From: JAEZPW01 sp035629075
GTDB taxonomy: Bacteria > Acidobacteriota > Terriglobia > Terriglobales > Acidobacteriaceae
Direction: 5' to 3'
DNA: 64,000 nucleotides
Assembly (NCBI GenBank): GCA_035629075.1
Contig: DASPIK010000068.1
Span: 33,072-97,071, forward strand
The notes beneath the pieces were generated by a model. It did not search any database. It had not been told where the DNA came from and saw nothing but the letters and a program-made list of their open reading frames with translations. The translations under genes were made by a program, and so were the position numbers. Shown in pieces: positions 32,366-41,283 of the stretch. How positions within the stretch are numbered: position 1 is the first letter of the stretch; every line of letters starts with the position of its first letter.

Positions 32366-33787
32366 CTAGCCGGTCTGTCCGGTGGTCCAATCCGTGTGAA
32401 ATGTTCCTTCACGGTCGATCCGGCGGTAGGTATGCGCACCGAAGTAATCCCGCTGTGCCTGGGTAAGATTCGCTGGAAGAAGCTCGCAGCGGTAAGCGTC
32501 GAAGTACGCTAACGACGAACTCATAGCGAGCACCGGAATTCCAAGGCCCACAGCCGTTTGTACGACGACTCGCCATGCTTCCTGTCGGCTTTCAACGGCG
32601 TCACGGAACGCCGGGTCCAACAGAAGGTTCGTCAGCGCAGGATTGCGCCGGTAAGCGGCCATGATCTCGTACAGCAATCTAGCTTGGATGATGCAACCAG
32701 CTCGCCAAATCCCGGCGATCTCTCCGGGCTGCAAATTATATTTGTATTCGGCGGATGCAATGCGCATAAGTCCCAGGCCCTGTGCGTAGGACGTGATCTT
32801 GCTGGCGTACAGCGCCTGCTCAATTGCGGCGATCAGCTTCTTGCGATCTCCGCTGAAGGACGGCACTGGGCCGCGGAGAACCTTGCTGGCCGCCACGCGC
32901 TCCGTCTTGAGCGCCGACAGGATCCGGCTTTCCACCGCCGCATTGATCGTGGGAATGGGAGCCCCAATATCGAGCGAGTTCTGGCTGGCCCACTTGCCTG
33001 TGCCCTTCTGCTGTGCCTCATCGAGTATCACGTCCAATGTGGGCGTACCAGTAGCGTCATCGCGAACTGCGAAAATGTTCGCGGTGATTTCGATCAGGTA
33101 AGACTTCAGCTCGCGCTGATTCCACTCGCTGAAGATGTCGTGCAGTTCGTCTGCGGGAATACCCAGACCCCGGCGCATAAGGTCGTAGCACTCGGCTATC
33201 AACTGCATATCGGCATACTCGATGCCGTTGTGGACCATTTTGATGTAGTGCCCTGCACCTCGTGGCCCGATGTACGTCACGCAAGGTTCGCCATCTTCCG
33301 CGCGGGCTGCAATAGCACGCAGGATGGGTGCGACCGCCTCCCAAGCCTTCTTTTGGCCTCCGGGCATGATGGCCGGTCCCCACAACGCTCCCTCTTCGCC
33401 ACCCGATACGCCGGTGCCCATGAAGTTGATTCCTTCAGCTTCAAGCGCCCTGCTGCGCCGCTCCGTATCGAGGAAGTACGAGTTCCCGCCGTCCATCAGA
33501 ATGTCGCCGGGTTCAGCGTAGGGCTTCAGGTGATCGACGGCGCTGTCCACTGCCGTGCCCGCTGGCACCATGATGAGAATGCGCCGGGGCTTCTCGAGCA
33601 CGTGCATTAGCGCTGTTGGCGTGTCGACCGCGATGACGTTCTTGCCTTTGGCTCGACGTTCGACGAAGTTTCGCCTCTTTTCAGCGTCCAGGTCATACCC
33701 TGCTACAGGGAAGCCATTCCGCTCCATGTTGAGCGCCAGGTTCGCGCCCATCACGCCGAGACCTACAACGCCAATGCTGTATTTCAT
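32366..33787 (-). CDS. gnd: 6-phosphogluconate dehydrogenase, decarboxylating
   Basis: 473 residues from ATG at 33787 with AGGAG 6 bases upstream. A longer frame to 33880 lacks this support. It converts 6-phosphogluconate to ribulose 5-phosphate, making NADPH in the oxidative pentose phosphate pathway. Motifs: GVVGLGVMGANLALNMERNG (dinucleotide fold), DGGNSYFLDTERR, FMGTGVSGGEEGALWGPAIM, GAGHYIKMVHNGIEYADMQL (catalytic Lys and Asn), TGKWASQNSLDIGAPIPTIN, and the C-terminal RRDYFGAHTY-like and HTDWT region. Length and motifs fit the long dimeric Gnd form. It stands between the histidine kinase and hrpB genes on the same strand. Confidence 0.96.
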   Translation of the reverse strand: MKYSIGVVGLGVMGANLALNMERNGFPVAGYDLDAEKRRNFVERRAKGKNVIAVDTPTALMHVLEKPRRILIMVPAGTAVDSAVDHLKPYAEPGDILMDGGNSYFLDTERRSRALEAEGINFMGTGVSGGEEGALWGPAIMPGGQKKAWEAVAPILRAIAARAEDGEPCVTYIGPRGAGHYIKMVHNGIEYADMQLIAECYDLMRRGLGIPADELHDIFSEWNQRELKSYLIEITANIFAVRDDATGTPTLDVILDEAQQKGTGKWASQNSLDIGAPIPTINAAVESRILSALKTERVAASKVLRGPVPSFSGDRKKLIAAIEQALYASKITSYAQGLGLMRIASAEYKYNLQPGEIAGIWRAGCIIQARLLYEIMAAYRRNPALTNLLLDPAFRDAVESRQEAWRVVVQTAVGLGIPVLAMSSSLAYFDAYRCELLPANLTQAQRDYFGAHTYRRIDREGTFHTDWTTGQTG

Positions 33788-33881
33788 TTCTTCTCCTGCC
33801 GTGCCGGCGCTGCGCTGCATAGTGTTTGAAGCGCTTCCAGCGCTTGAGGAAGTCATCGGATCCTCTTCGGTGCAAGACAAC

Positions 33882-36209
33882 TCAAGGACGCTCTGGCCAG
33901 GAGTGTTTGGGATAGCGTCGCATCAGCTCGCGCCGAACCTGAGGATACAGCCGTTCCCAGAAGCCCGCGAGGTCAGTCGTCGTCTGAACAGACCTCTGGT
34001 TCGGAGCCAGAAGGTGCACGACTACAGGCGTGCGATCCGGACCAACGCGAGGCGTGTCGAGCATGCCGAAAAAGTCTTGCAAGCGGGACGCAATCCAGGG
34101 TGCTTTGCCTCGCTCATAATGTACTTTCGTCTGCCGGCCATGCTGCAGGCGAATGCGGTCGGGGGCCAATTCGTTCAGTCGCCGCGTACCAACTTTGTGC
34201 TCAAGCAGGGAAATGAGAGTCGGGGCTACGCGTTTCAAGTCCGAAAAGCTTCGCAGTCCCGAGCACAGCTCACGCAATGCCACGGGCACGTCCGGTGGAT
34301 CAAAGCCGGCGAACTCGGCGCGTGCGATCAACGCATCCAGAGCAGTCACATCGATGAAGCGCTCGATGCCAGCTTCCAAAGCTTTCTGAGCCAGTAACTC
34401 GGCCGCAGCCTCAGTATCCGGAGCCGCACCACGCGACTCCTGTATGAGCAACTCGTCATATAACAGCGCGCTCACGGCATCCACCCGCTCTGCCGAGCGA
34501 TTCCATTCGACGCCTGACCTCTCACGGACGCGATCCGGGAAAAAGTCGATCAGCCATTCCGGCTCAATGCGTGCCGTCATTCGAATCAGCGGCAGCGGTT
34601 TGTCCGTTCGATCCTCGGCATCGACGGCGACCATGAACTCATATCGTGGAGCATCACCAGCAACTTCCGCCGATGCCCCAGTCGAGAGCAGCACCTGCTT
34701 ACTTGCTCGACGCCGGGCGACTCGATCGGGAAAACCCGCGAGCACCGATTGCAATAGTGCGTCGTCGTTGTGCCTTGCCTGGCACGGCGGTCGTGCAATC
34801 CTTCGGAGTTGTTCGATGTGTTGCAGCGTGCGGCGATCATGGGCCGACTCGACGGCTGCGAGCAGATCATTGCTGGAAACGTGCACACCTGACCCGAGTA
34901 GCGCGGCGGCAACGCAAGCGTCCTCGCCTACGCCCCGCTCGATCGCCTCGACTAAGATTCGCGAGAGCCGAGGCGGTAGTGGGTAGCGAGCAAGACGATG
35001 CGCCATATCGCCTTTGGCTCCCAGGCGGTCGAGCAGTGAATCGGCAGCTTCGATCGCTGTTGCGGGTGGCGCGTCGAGCCACTCAAGCTGGTTTGCGCGC
35101 GCGATCCCCATGGCCCGCAAATCCAGGCAAAGCTGTGAGAGCTCAGCGCGCAAAATCTCCGGAGTGTCTTGCTCTGGCCTCTGCAAGTAGTCTTGTTCCG
35201 AATAGAGGCGCAGCACACAGCCGGGTGCGGTCCGTGCAGCGCGTCCAGCGCGTTGCTTGGCCGAAGCCTTGCTGATTCTGCCTACGTGCAGCGTTGGCAA
35301 TCCGCTCCAGGGCGAATAGGTCGCAACGCGAGCCAGGCCGCTGTCAACGACGGCGGTTACGCCCTCAACGGTCACAGAACTCTCGGCAACGTTGGTCGCA
35401 AGGATCAACTTTCGCTCAGGGGTGGGCAAGAGTGCACGATCTTGTTCTTCGGGCGACAGATTTCCATGCAGGGGCAGCATGAGTAAACCGGCCCGCCGTG
35501 CGACCGTTTCGCACTCGCGCATGGCTCGCCTGATCTCTGCAATACCAGGCAGAAAGGTCAGGATGTTGCCGGAGGCGTGGTCGGCGAGCAGCAGCTCCAC
35601 CGCGTTCTTCACCTGAACCTCTAGCGATTCGGGCGAGTAGGGCAGGTGCCTGATCGACAGGTCGAACAAAGCACCTTCGGAGCGCAAAATTGGGCAGCCG
35701 CCAAGGTAGCTCGCGACGGGACCGGCCTCGAGAGTTGCCGACATCACTATGATTCGCAGATCGGGGCGCTTTCGCTGGAGCCGTCTCAGCAGCGCCAATG
35801 CCAGGTCGCCTTCGAGATGACGCTCGTGGAACTCGTCGAGCACGACTGCGGTGACGCCCTTCAGGTCTGGATCCGAAAGCAAGCGGCGCGTCAACACGCC
35901 TTCGGTTACAAAGCGCAGCCGAGTGCGCGGGCCTACGGCCTCTTCGAAGCGAACTTGGTATCCGACGGTCTCGCCAAGCTTTTCGCCCATCTCCGACGCG
36001 ACTCGCCGGGCGGCCAAGCGCGCCGCGATGCGACGTGGCTCGAGCACCACCACATCTCCAGTCGTAATGCCAAGAAGCGCAGGCGGTACTCGGGTCGTCT
36101 TGCCCGCACCCGGAGGAGCTTCAATTACAAGGCTAGAGTGCGTCCGAAGCGTTTCGATAACGTCCGGCAGGATCTCGTCTACCGGCAGAATTGGTTTGCG
36201 GTTCACCAC
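33882..36209 (-). CDS. hrpB: ATP-dependent helicase HrpB
   Basis: 775 residues, slightly short for HrpB (about 800-840). DEAH-type helicase motifs: EAPPGAGKTTRVPPALL (Walker A), VLEPRRIAARLAARRVA, VLDEFHERHLEGDLAL (motif II is D-E-F-H, as is common in HrpB), VMSATLEAGPVASYLG, LPGIAEIRR, LATNVAESSVTVEGVTAVVD and QRAGRAARTAPGCVLRLYSE. The HrpB-specific C-terminus ends with GVGPDRTPVVVHLLAPNQRS-like sequence and LTTDLAGFWERLYPQVRREL, then RRYPKHSWPERP, a signature of the family. It is a cytoplasmic RNA/DNA helicase-like ATPase of poorly defined role. The start is GTG at 36209, and a second GTG follows directly. Confidence 0.95.
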   Translation of the reverse strand: MVNRKPILPVDEILPDVIETLRTHSSLVIEAPPGAGKTTRVPPALLGITTGDVVVLEPRRIAARLAARRVASEMGEKLGETVGYQVRFEEAVGPRTRLRFVTEGVLTRRLLSDPDLKGVTAVVLDEFHERHLEGDLALALLRRLQRKRPDLRIIVMSATLEAGPVASYLGGCPILRSEGALFDLSIRHLPYSPESLEVQVKNAVELLLADHASGNILTFLPGIAEIRRAMRECETVARRAGLLMLPLHGNLSPEEQDRALLPTPERKLILATNVAESSVTVEGVTAVVDSGLARVATYSPWSGLPTLHVGRISKASAKQRAGRAARTAPGCVLRLYSEQDYLQRPEQDTPEILRAELSQLCLDLRAMGIARANQLEWLDAPPATAIEAADSLLDRLGAKGDMAHRLARYPLPPRLSRILVEAIERGVGEDACVAAALLGSGVHVSSNDLLAAVESAHDRRTLQHIEQLRRIARPPCQARHNDDALLQSVLAGFPDRVARRRASKQVLLSTGASAEVAGDAPRYEFMVAVDAEDRTDKPLPLIRMTARIEPEWLIDFFPDRVRERSGVEWNRSAERVDAVSALLYDELLIQESRGAAPDTEAAAELLAQKALEAGIERFIDVTALDALIARAEFAGFDPPDVPVALRELCSGLRSFSDLKRVAPTLISLLEHKVGTRRLNELAPDRIRLQHGRQTKVHYERGKAPWIASRLQDFFGMLDTPRVGPDRTPVVVHLLAPNQRSVQTTTDLAGFWERLYPQVRRELMRRYPKHSWPERP

Positions 36210-36303
36210 GTCTCATCGGAACACGGCATTTTGATTTGCGTCAATCACCCGCTGTTCCTGCGAAAACGTGTGAATCGGGTGCCGCTTGTAGGAAGATAGA
36301 AAC

Positions 36304-36684
36304 ATGACCAGCGTCCGGATAGATAAGTGGTTGTGGGCTGCCAGGTTCTTCAAGACGCGTGCCATGGCTGCCCGGGCTTGTGAACTCGGCAGGGTTCAAT
36401 GGAACAAACAGGCAGCCAAAGCCGCCCGCGAGGTCAAGGCCGGTGACATGTTGGACATCAAAACCGAGGGCGGGGAGTTTGAAGTCGAGGTGCTGGCCGT
36501 CAGCGAGGTGCGCGGCCCCGCAGCGGTTGCTCAGACTCTGTACCGCGAAACGGAGGTGAGCCGTGATTTGCGACTGAAGGCGGCAGAGGAGAGAAAGGCC
36601 ATGAGAGCTTTCGCGCCGGCGCCTGAGGGCAGGCCATCCAAGCGCGACCGCCGCAAGATCATCCAGTTTCGCGGCGATCGCTGA
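36304..36684 (+). CDS. hslR: S4-domain RNA-binding protein, Hsp15-like
   Basis: 126 residues with an AGGAAG ribosome binding site. The S4 domain begins at once: SVRIDKWLWAARFFKTRAMA then AARACELGRVQWNKQAAKAA and REVKAGDMLDIKTEGGEFEV, the classic Hsp15 layout. A basic C-terminal tail follows (PSKRDRRKIIQF). E. coli Hsp15 binds stalled 50S subunits carrying nascent peptide after heat shock and helps recycle them. The gene is divergent from hrpB, with a 94-base intergenic region that must hold both promoters. Confidence 0.9.
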   Translation: MTSVRIDKWLWAARFFKTRAMAARACELGRVQWNKQAAKAAREVKAGDMLDIKTEGGEFEVEVLAVSEVRGPAAVAQTLYRETEVSRDLRLKAAEERKAMRAFAPAPEGRPSKRDRRKIIQFRGDR

Positions 36685-36699
36685 GTTCGAGTCTATGCG

Positions 36700-37617
36700 C
36701 TAGTGCCGCCCGTACTCCGAATTGATCGCCAGCGCGTTGAAGTGGTCATAAGCCTCGCGTGCTATACGGCTGATTGCAGCTTCGCCCTTCGTACCGTTCT
36801 TCAGATAACCAGTCATGATGGCGATCGCGAATGGCCGATTCTTCACGAAGACGATTCCAACATCATTGCGGAGGCCATCGAGTGAGCCTGGCTTGTTGGC
36901 GATTTGCAGGTCGGCAGGGAGCAGTCGCGGGATCCAACTTTCCTTCGGGGTGCTCAATACCTTGAAGAAGTCGTCGGTGAGCGATTTGTTCAAGAGCTTC
37001 CCGTTGTAGAGAGCTGCCAGCATTCGCGTGAACTCACGCGGGCTGCCGACGTTTTCGCGGCCCTGCTTCGCCGCCGCAATATCCATCATTTTGCGCTGAA
37101 GTCGAATGTGGCTGAACCCGTAGGAGTCGAGCATGGCGTTGACGTTGGCCATGCCGACGTGGTCAATAAGAATGTTGGTGGCCGAGTTGTCGCTAACGGC
37201 AATCATCATGGTGGCAAGGTCGCGGTTTGTAAGTCGCGTCGTTCCCGGCGTGAGTCCGCCCATGATGTAGCTGTCCGGCACTAGGTCGGCCTGATTCACG
37301 ACGTAGGTGTCATCGAGCTTTGCCTTCCCCGGTCCGCCCTGCTGTGATTGCCGGTAAAGCTCCGCGAGCACGGCGATCTTGATGGAACTAGCGGTTGCGA
37401 GCACGTGGTCCGCGTTGAGTGCGAGTTCGCGTCCGCTGGTCAGATCGACGATGGAAACGGCCACAACGCCGTCCGTCTGATTTGCGATGCGCGTAATTCG
37501 GTTAGATAGTTTTTGCCAGAGCACGTCTTCGTTAGCGCTCGACTTCTTTGCGGGCGCAGAACTCTGTGCCCACATCGTGCCCAGCAGCAACAAGGTGCAG
37601 AATACGTTCTTAAGCAC
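36700..37617 (-). CDS. Class A beta-lactamase-like serine hydrolase, exported
   Basis: 305 residues from a GTG at 37617, seven bases after GGAGGT, which places the signal peptide (VLKNVFCTLLLLGTMWAQSS) at the very N-terminus. The longer frame to 37689 would bury it. Active-site motifs: ATASSIKIAVLAELYR (S-x-x-K), VSDNSATNILIDHVG (S-D-N), an omega-loop-like GRENVGSPREFTRML, and NKPGSLDGLRNDVG (K-P-G where beta-lactamases have K-T-G). This family includes true class A beta-lactamases and related peptidases. The K-P-G variant and host argue for a peptidoglycan-active or unknown hydrolase as much as for resistance. It is convergent with the Hsp15-like gene. Confidence 0.85.
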   Translation of the reverse strand: MLKNVFCTLLLLGTMWAQSSAPAKKSSANEDVLWQKLSNRITRIANQTDGVVAVSIVDLTSGRELALNADHVLATASSIKIAVLAELYRQSQQGGPGKAKLDDTYVVNQADLVPDSYIMGGLTPGTTRLTNRDLATMMIAVSDNSATNILIDHVGMANVNAMLDSYGFSHIRLQRKMMDIAAAKQGRENVGSPREFTRMLAALYNGKLLNKSLTDDFFKVLSTPKESWIPRLLPADLQIANKPGSLDGLRNDVGIVFVKNRPFAIAIMTGYLKNGTKGEAAISRIAREAYDHFNALAINSEYGRH

Positions 37618-37722
37618 GCAACCACCTCCAACAATGAGCAGCTCACGATAACGCGAAAGCAGGCGGACGAAAAGTGTCGAGGGGATCACCGTCTTCGTTG
37701 GAAGTGATGGCCGCGACCGACA

Positions 37723-39321
37723 TCAGCCGAGAGCCCGCCGCTTGTGCGTTGTACTGGTAGTCTTTGCAATCGGAAATGGTTGGGGTTTGCGGCTCCCCGT
37801 CCAACGTCCCGTTTCGGCTTGCGAACGTACAAGGAAGAAGTCTCCGTGCAACTCGCGACCGCTGAAGAAAAGGTGGGCGTAGCCTTGGGCCAGGTCGCCT
37901 TCCACGACTTCGTACGTGCCGAGGTCGGAGACGCCGTATGACAGACTGGATGTCGGCGCCTGTCTTCGAGCTTCACGCAACACCGAATCGAACTGCTCAT
38001 CCGAGATGCAGAACGGCGACTCGCTCGCGCTGGCCACGTCGTCGCGGTCGGGAAGACCTTTTGGAAATGACCAGCACAGCCAATCATCACCGCTCTCAAG
38101 TGCGAGGTCGAGCGCACGATCTTTGCTGGACAACTCGCCGTGCGCGTTTTCGGGCTTGGCGTTGCGCCGGCGCAGCAGAAAGCGCCTGCGTCCGCCCTGG
38201 GCGCTGGCGCGGGGAAGTTCGAGTGTAGGTTTCGCTGGAGCGCTCCGCAATCTCGGAAGCTTCGAAAGCTTTGGTATCTTCTGCCCGACGGGGCGTAGCT
38301 TTTCGACGAATGATTCCGGCAAGGACTGCTGGAGCCCGAGCACCGGCGCGAAAAGATCGCCGACGCTCTGCAAGCGGTCGATCGCAGCATTGGCAAGCCA
38401 GTAGAGCGCAGAGGAACTCCCGGACTTGAGTGCGGCAGTCAGCTCGTCCCACGTAACCGGAAGCGAGACGAATGGCCGATGACGCTTCGCGCGTAGCGAA
38501 TACGCGCCAATGGTGGTCTTGAAATCGGCATTCTGGCTCCAGTCGATGAAAACGCGGTCTCTCCGTTCTGACCTCTGCATCCCCGAGACGATAAGGTCGG
38601 GATGCTCGGCGTGAAGCAATTCAGAGACGGTCTTCGCAAATGTCTGAGTGATGGCGTATGTCGTTGGCGTGTTCAGAGGCACATAAACCTGCAGTCCTTT
38701 TGATCCGGATACTTTCGCGCAACTCTGAAGACCGAGTTGGTTCAGCAGATCGCGTAATAGCAACGAAACACGAGCACACGCCAAGATGTTGGCGCCCTCA
38801 CCGGGGTCGAGGTCAAAGACGACGAAGTCTGGCAATTCGATTTTCGGTTCGCGTGCGAGGAACGGGTGAATCTCGATCGTGCCGATATTGGCGGCCCAGA
38901 CCAGTGTGCGCCCGTCGTTGATGATGATGTAGTTGATCTGGGACTCACCCGTGCGTCGCCAGACGGGGAATGTCCTGACCCACTGCGGTGTGAATGCGGG
39001 CGCGTCTTTTTCGTAAAACCATGGGCCCGTGGTTGTGTCTGTGTAGCGCTTAAGCGTCACGGGTCGATTCCGAAGGTGCGGCAGAATGTAGGGCGCTACT
39101 CGATCGTAGTACTCGACCAGATGCAACTTCGTGAATCGGTGGTTCGGATAGACGAGGCGTTCGGGGTTGGTGATTCCAATTCCCGCGATTCTCGTCGTTT
39201 TCGGCACAAATTCGAAGATGTTTGCAAACATGCGGACGTTGTGTTGCGACGGCCGCCAATTGGAAGGGAGGTCGTGGCACGAGACGAGTCGAAAGTTACG
39301 ATAGTCCGCACACTGCTGCAT
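37723..39321 (-). CDS. LigD-type DNA polymerase/primase domain with degenerate 3'-phosphoesterase-like C-terminus
   Basis: 532 residues from 39321, or 502 from the ATG at 39231, and no ribosome binding site decides. The N-terminal part (about 40-320) is the LigD archaeo-eukaryotic primase-like polymerase: ITNPERLVYPNHRFTKLHLV, YYDRVAPYILPHLRNRPVTL, DFVVFDLDPGEGANILACAR (catalytic D-x-D), AKVSGSKGLQVYVPLN and RDRVFIDWSQNADFKTTIGA then YSLRAKRH. A linker leads to about 130 residues resembling the LigD phosphoesterase domain (WLCWSFPKGLP; GTYEVVEGDLAQGYAHLFFS; RELHGDFFLVR). The expected His/Asp catalytic residues ahead of the W-x-x-PKG motif are not evident. It probably acts in nonhomologous end joining. 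No Ku or ligase gene is in the window. Confidence 0.85.
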   Translation of the reverse strand: MQQCADYRNFRLVSCHDLPSNWRPSQHNVRMFANIFEFVPKTTRIAGIGITNPERLVYPNHRFTKLHLVEYYDRVAPYILPHLRNRPVTLKRYTDTTTGPWFYEKDAPAFTPQWVRTFPVWRRTGESQINYIIINDGRTLVWAANIGTIEIHPFLAREPKIELPDFVVFDLDPGEGANILACARVSLLLRDLLNQLGLQSCAKVSGSKGLQVYVPLNTPTTYAITQTFAKTVSELLHAEHPDLIVSGMQRSERRDRVFIDWSQNADFKTTIGAYSLRAKRHRPFVSLPVTWDELTAALKSGSSSALYWLANAAIDRLQSVGDLFAPVLGLQQSLPESFVEKLRPVGQKIPKLSKLPRLRSAPAKPTLELPRASAQGGRRRFLLRRRNAKPENAHGELSSKDRALDLALESGDDWLCWSFPKGLPDRDDVASASESPFCISDEQFDSVLREARRQAPTSSLSYGVSDLGTYEVVEGDLAQGYAHLFFSGRELHGDFFLVRSQAETGRWTGSRKPQPFPIAKTTSTTHKRRALG

Positions 39322-39468
39322 TTCTTTTTGGGGTTGAATCGAGGGCCTCGAGCCGGAACTGCTGAACGGCGGCGCAATCTTGCCTTCTTAGGAATCTTGC
39401 GCTGGTCGAGCGCTGTTGTAGCTCTGGATTCTAATCACAAACAACTGTGACGAAATGACAGCCCAAAT

Positions 39469-41208
39469 GTGTCAACGGCTTCTATCATGGAGCTTCAAGG
39501 CTTGTGGCGAGAACCCTCCGACATCGGCCGGAAAGATCTCCGGAGCCCAGACAAGATTATGGAAAAGCACCCCAAAGGCACGCAGGCTCGCGTGTTGTTG
39601 TCTTCGGTTTTCGGCCCCTACGCACGCGACGACGAATTCGGCAGCCGCGCCATCAACCCGATGGAGCTTTACCACAATCAGGTTACTCGCGCGCAAGGCA
39701 CGTTCTCGTTGCGCATGTTCCATCGTTCCTGGGGGATCATGATGATCCAGGAGAATATTTCGGCGCCCTGCACGGTGCTGGATTTTCCCACCCGGGAGGC
39801 GTTCGAGAAAGAACTGCGCGAGAACTCGTACGACATCGTGGGCATCTCGTCGATTATCGTGAACGTCGGCAAGGTGCGCGAGATGTGCCGTATCGTGCGG
39901 AAACTTGCGCCGCAAGCCAAGATCGTCATCGGCGGTCACGTTGCCGCGATCCCCGGCCTGAAACACATGATTGATGCCGATCACATCGTCATGGGCGAAG
40001 GCATTGCCTGGATGCGCGAGTACCTGGGCGAAGACCCAAACGCTCCGATCCACCATCCCGAGATCGTGTCCGGTTTCGGTCTGCGGGTTATGGGCCTGAA
40101 GGTCCCGGAGAAGCCGGGCCAGACCGCCGCAACCGTGATCCCCTCTGTCGGGTGCCCAATGGGGTGCAACTTCTGCACGACCTCCGCTTTCTTTGGCGGC
40201 AAGGGCAAGTACACGAATTTCTACAACACGGGCAAGGAGCTGTTTGAAGTCATGGACCACATGGAGCAGACCATGGGCGTCCAGTCGTTCTTCATCATGG
40301 ACGAGAATTTCCTGCTCAATCGCCCGCGCGCGATGGAGTTGTTGGCGCTCATGAAAGAGCACAACAAGAGCTGGGCGTTCTACGTGTTCTCCTCCGCCAA
40401 TGCCATTCGCAAGTACACAATGGAAGAACTCGTCGAACTCGGGGTTTCGTGGTTGTGGATGGGGCTTGAGTCGCCGAAATCCGGATACCAGAAGCTGCAG
40501 GGCTCAGACACGCTGAAGCTCACGCGCGAACTACGCGAGAACGGCATCAAGCTGCTCGGTTCCACGATCGTCGGCATGGAGCACCACACGCCGGAGAACA
40601 TTGAGCAAGAGATCGAGTACGCCATCGCGCATGAGACCGACTTCCACCAGTTCATGCTCTATACGCCGGTTCCAGGCACGCCTCTTTATAAGCAGATGAA
40701 AGATGAGGGCCGGTTAATCGACGTGGATCTGGCCGACATTCACGGGCAGTGGAAGTTCAACTTCAAGCATGGAGCAATCAGCCGCGACCAGTCGAAGAAA
40801 TTCCTCGATCTCGCTTTCTGGCGCGACTTCGAGCGCAACGGCCCGAGCCTGTTCCGGATCTGCCAGACGACACTTCAAGGCTGGAAAAAGTACAAAAACC
40901 ATCCCGACCCGCGCATCCGTCAGCGCTTCGAGTGGGAAGTGAAGTCACTCAAGAACGCCTACAACGTTGCCCTCTGGGCCATGGAGAAGCGTCTCAAGAA
41001 GAAGAACGCCGAGATCAGCGCGCGCGTGCGGCAATTGCGCAAAGACATCGAAAGCGAATTCGGCGCATTCACAAAATGGGCGGCGCGCCTAGCCGGTCCC
41101 GTGATGCTGTGGCTCGATAAGCGAGAGTCCAAGCGATTGGCAAAGGGCAAAACGTATGAACCGCCAACACTCATCGAGCGAAGGAACTGGGTAGAGAGCG
41201 TGGGGTGA
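39469..41208 (+). CDS. B12-binding-domain radical SAM protein
   Basis: 579 residues from GTG (573 from ATG at 39487), and neither start has an obvious Shine-Dalgarno. The N-terminal part (about 40-190) resembles a cobalamin-binding fold: ARVLLSSVFGPYARDDEFG, YDIVGISSIIVNVGKVREMC and KIVIGGHVAAIPGLKHMIDA. The radical SAM core starts with SVGCPMGCNFCTTSAFFGG (C-x3-C-x2-C for the 4Fe-4S cluster), then MDENFLLNRPRAMELLALM and LGVSWLWMGLESPKSGY. The C-terminus is a long basic helix region. Such proteins perform radical methylations or rearrangements on unknown, often lipid or natural-product, substrates. It stands alone, followed by a strong terminator. Confidence 0.9.
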   Translation: MSTASIMELQGLWREPSDIGRKDLRSPDKIMEKHPKGTQARVLLSSVFGPYARDDEFGSRAINPMELYHNQVTRAQGTFSLRMFHRSWGIMMIQENISAPCTVLDFPTREAFEKELRENSYDIVGISSIIVNVGKVREMCRIVRKLAPQAKIVIGGHVAAIPGLKHMIDADHIVMGEGIAWMREYLGEDPNAPIHHPEIVSGFGLRVMGLKVPEKPGQTAATVIPSVGCPMGCNFCTTSAFFGGKGKYTNFYNTGKELFEVMDHMEQTMGVQSFFIMDENFLLNRPRAMELLALMKEHNKSWAFYVFSSANAIRKYTMEELVELGVSWLWMGLESPKSGYQKLQGSDTLKLTRELRENGIKLLGSTIVGMEHHTPENIEQEIEYAIAHETDFHQFMLYTPVPGTPLYKQMKDEGRLIDVDLADIHGQWKFNFKHGAISRDQSKKFLDLAFWRDFERNGPSLFRICQTTLQGWKKYKNHPDPRIRQRFEWEVKSLKNAYNVALWAMEKRLKKKNAEISARVRQLRKDIESEFGAFTKWAARLAGPVMLWLDKRESKRLAKGKTYEPPTLIERRNWVESVG

Positions 41209-41238
41209 TCGCAGTCAAGGATCGCAGGATAGAAGAAG

Positions 41239-41275
41239 AGAGCCGTCCGCATCGCGGACGGCTCTTCTTCTTTTG
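41239..41275. terminator. Intrinsic terminator between convergent genes
   Basis: A 12-bp stem (AGAGCCGTCCGC, complement at 41254-41265) with an ATC loop is followed by TTCTTCTTTT on the plus strand. On the minus strand the hairpin is followed by TTCTTCTATC. It ends the radical SAM transcript and probably also that of the convergent gene at 41284. Confidence 0.88.
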
Positions 41276-41283
41276 TTCGATTG

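Noticed and set aside
33788..33880. 31-residue extension of 6-phosphogluconate dehydrogenase
   Set aside because: The family starts at the dinucleotide fold, and AGGAG precedes the ATG at 33787.
36700..37617. Calling the class A-type hydrolase an antibiotic-resistance gene
   Set aside because: Motifs fit the wider beta-lactamase/peptidase family with K-P-G instead of K-T-G, and nothing in the context indicates resistance.
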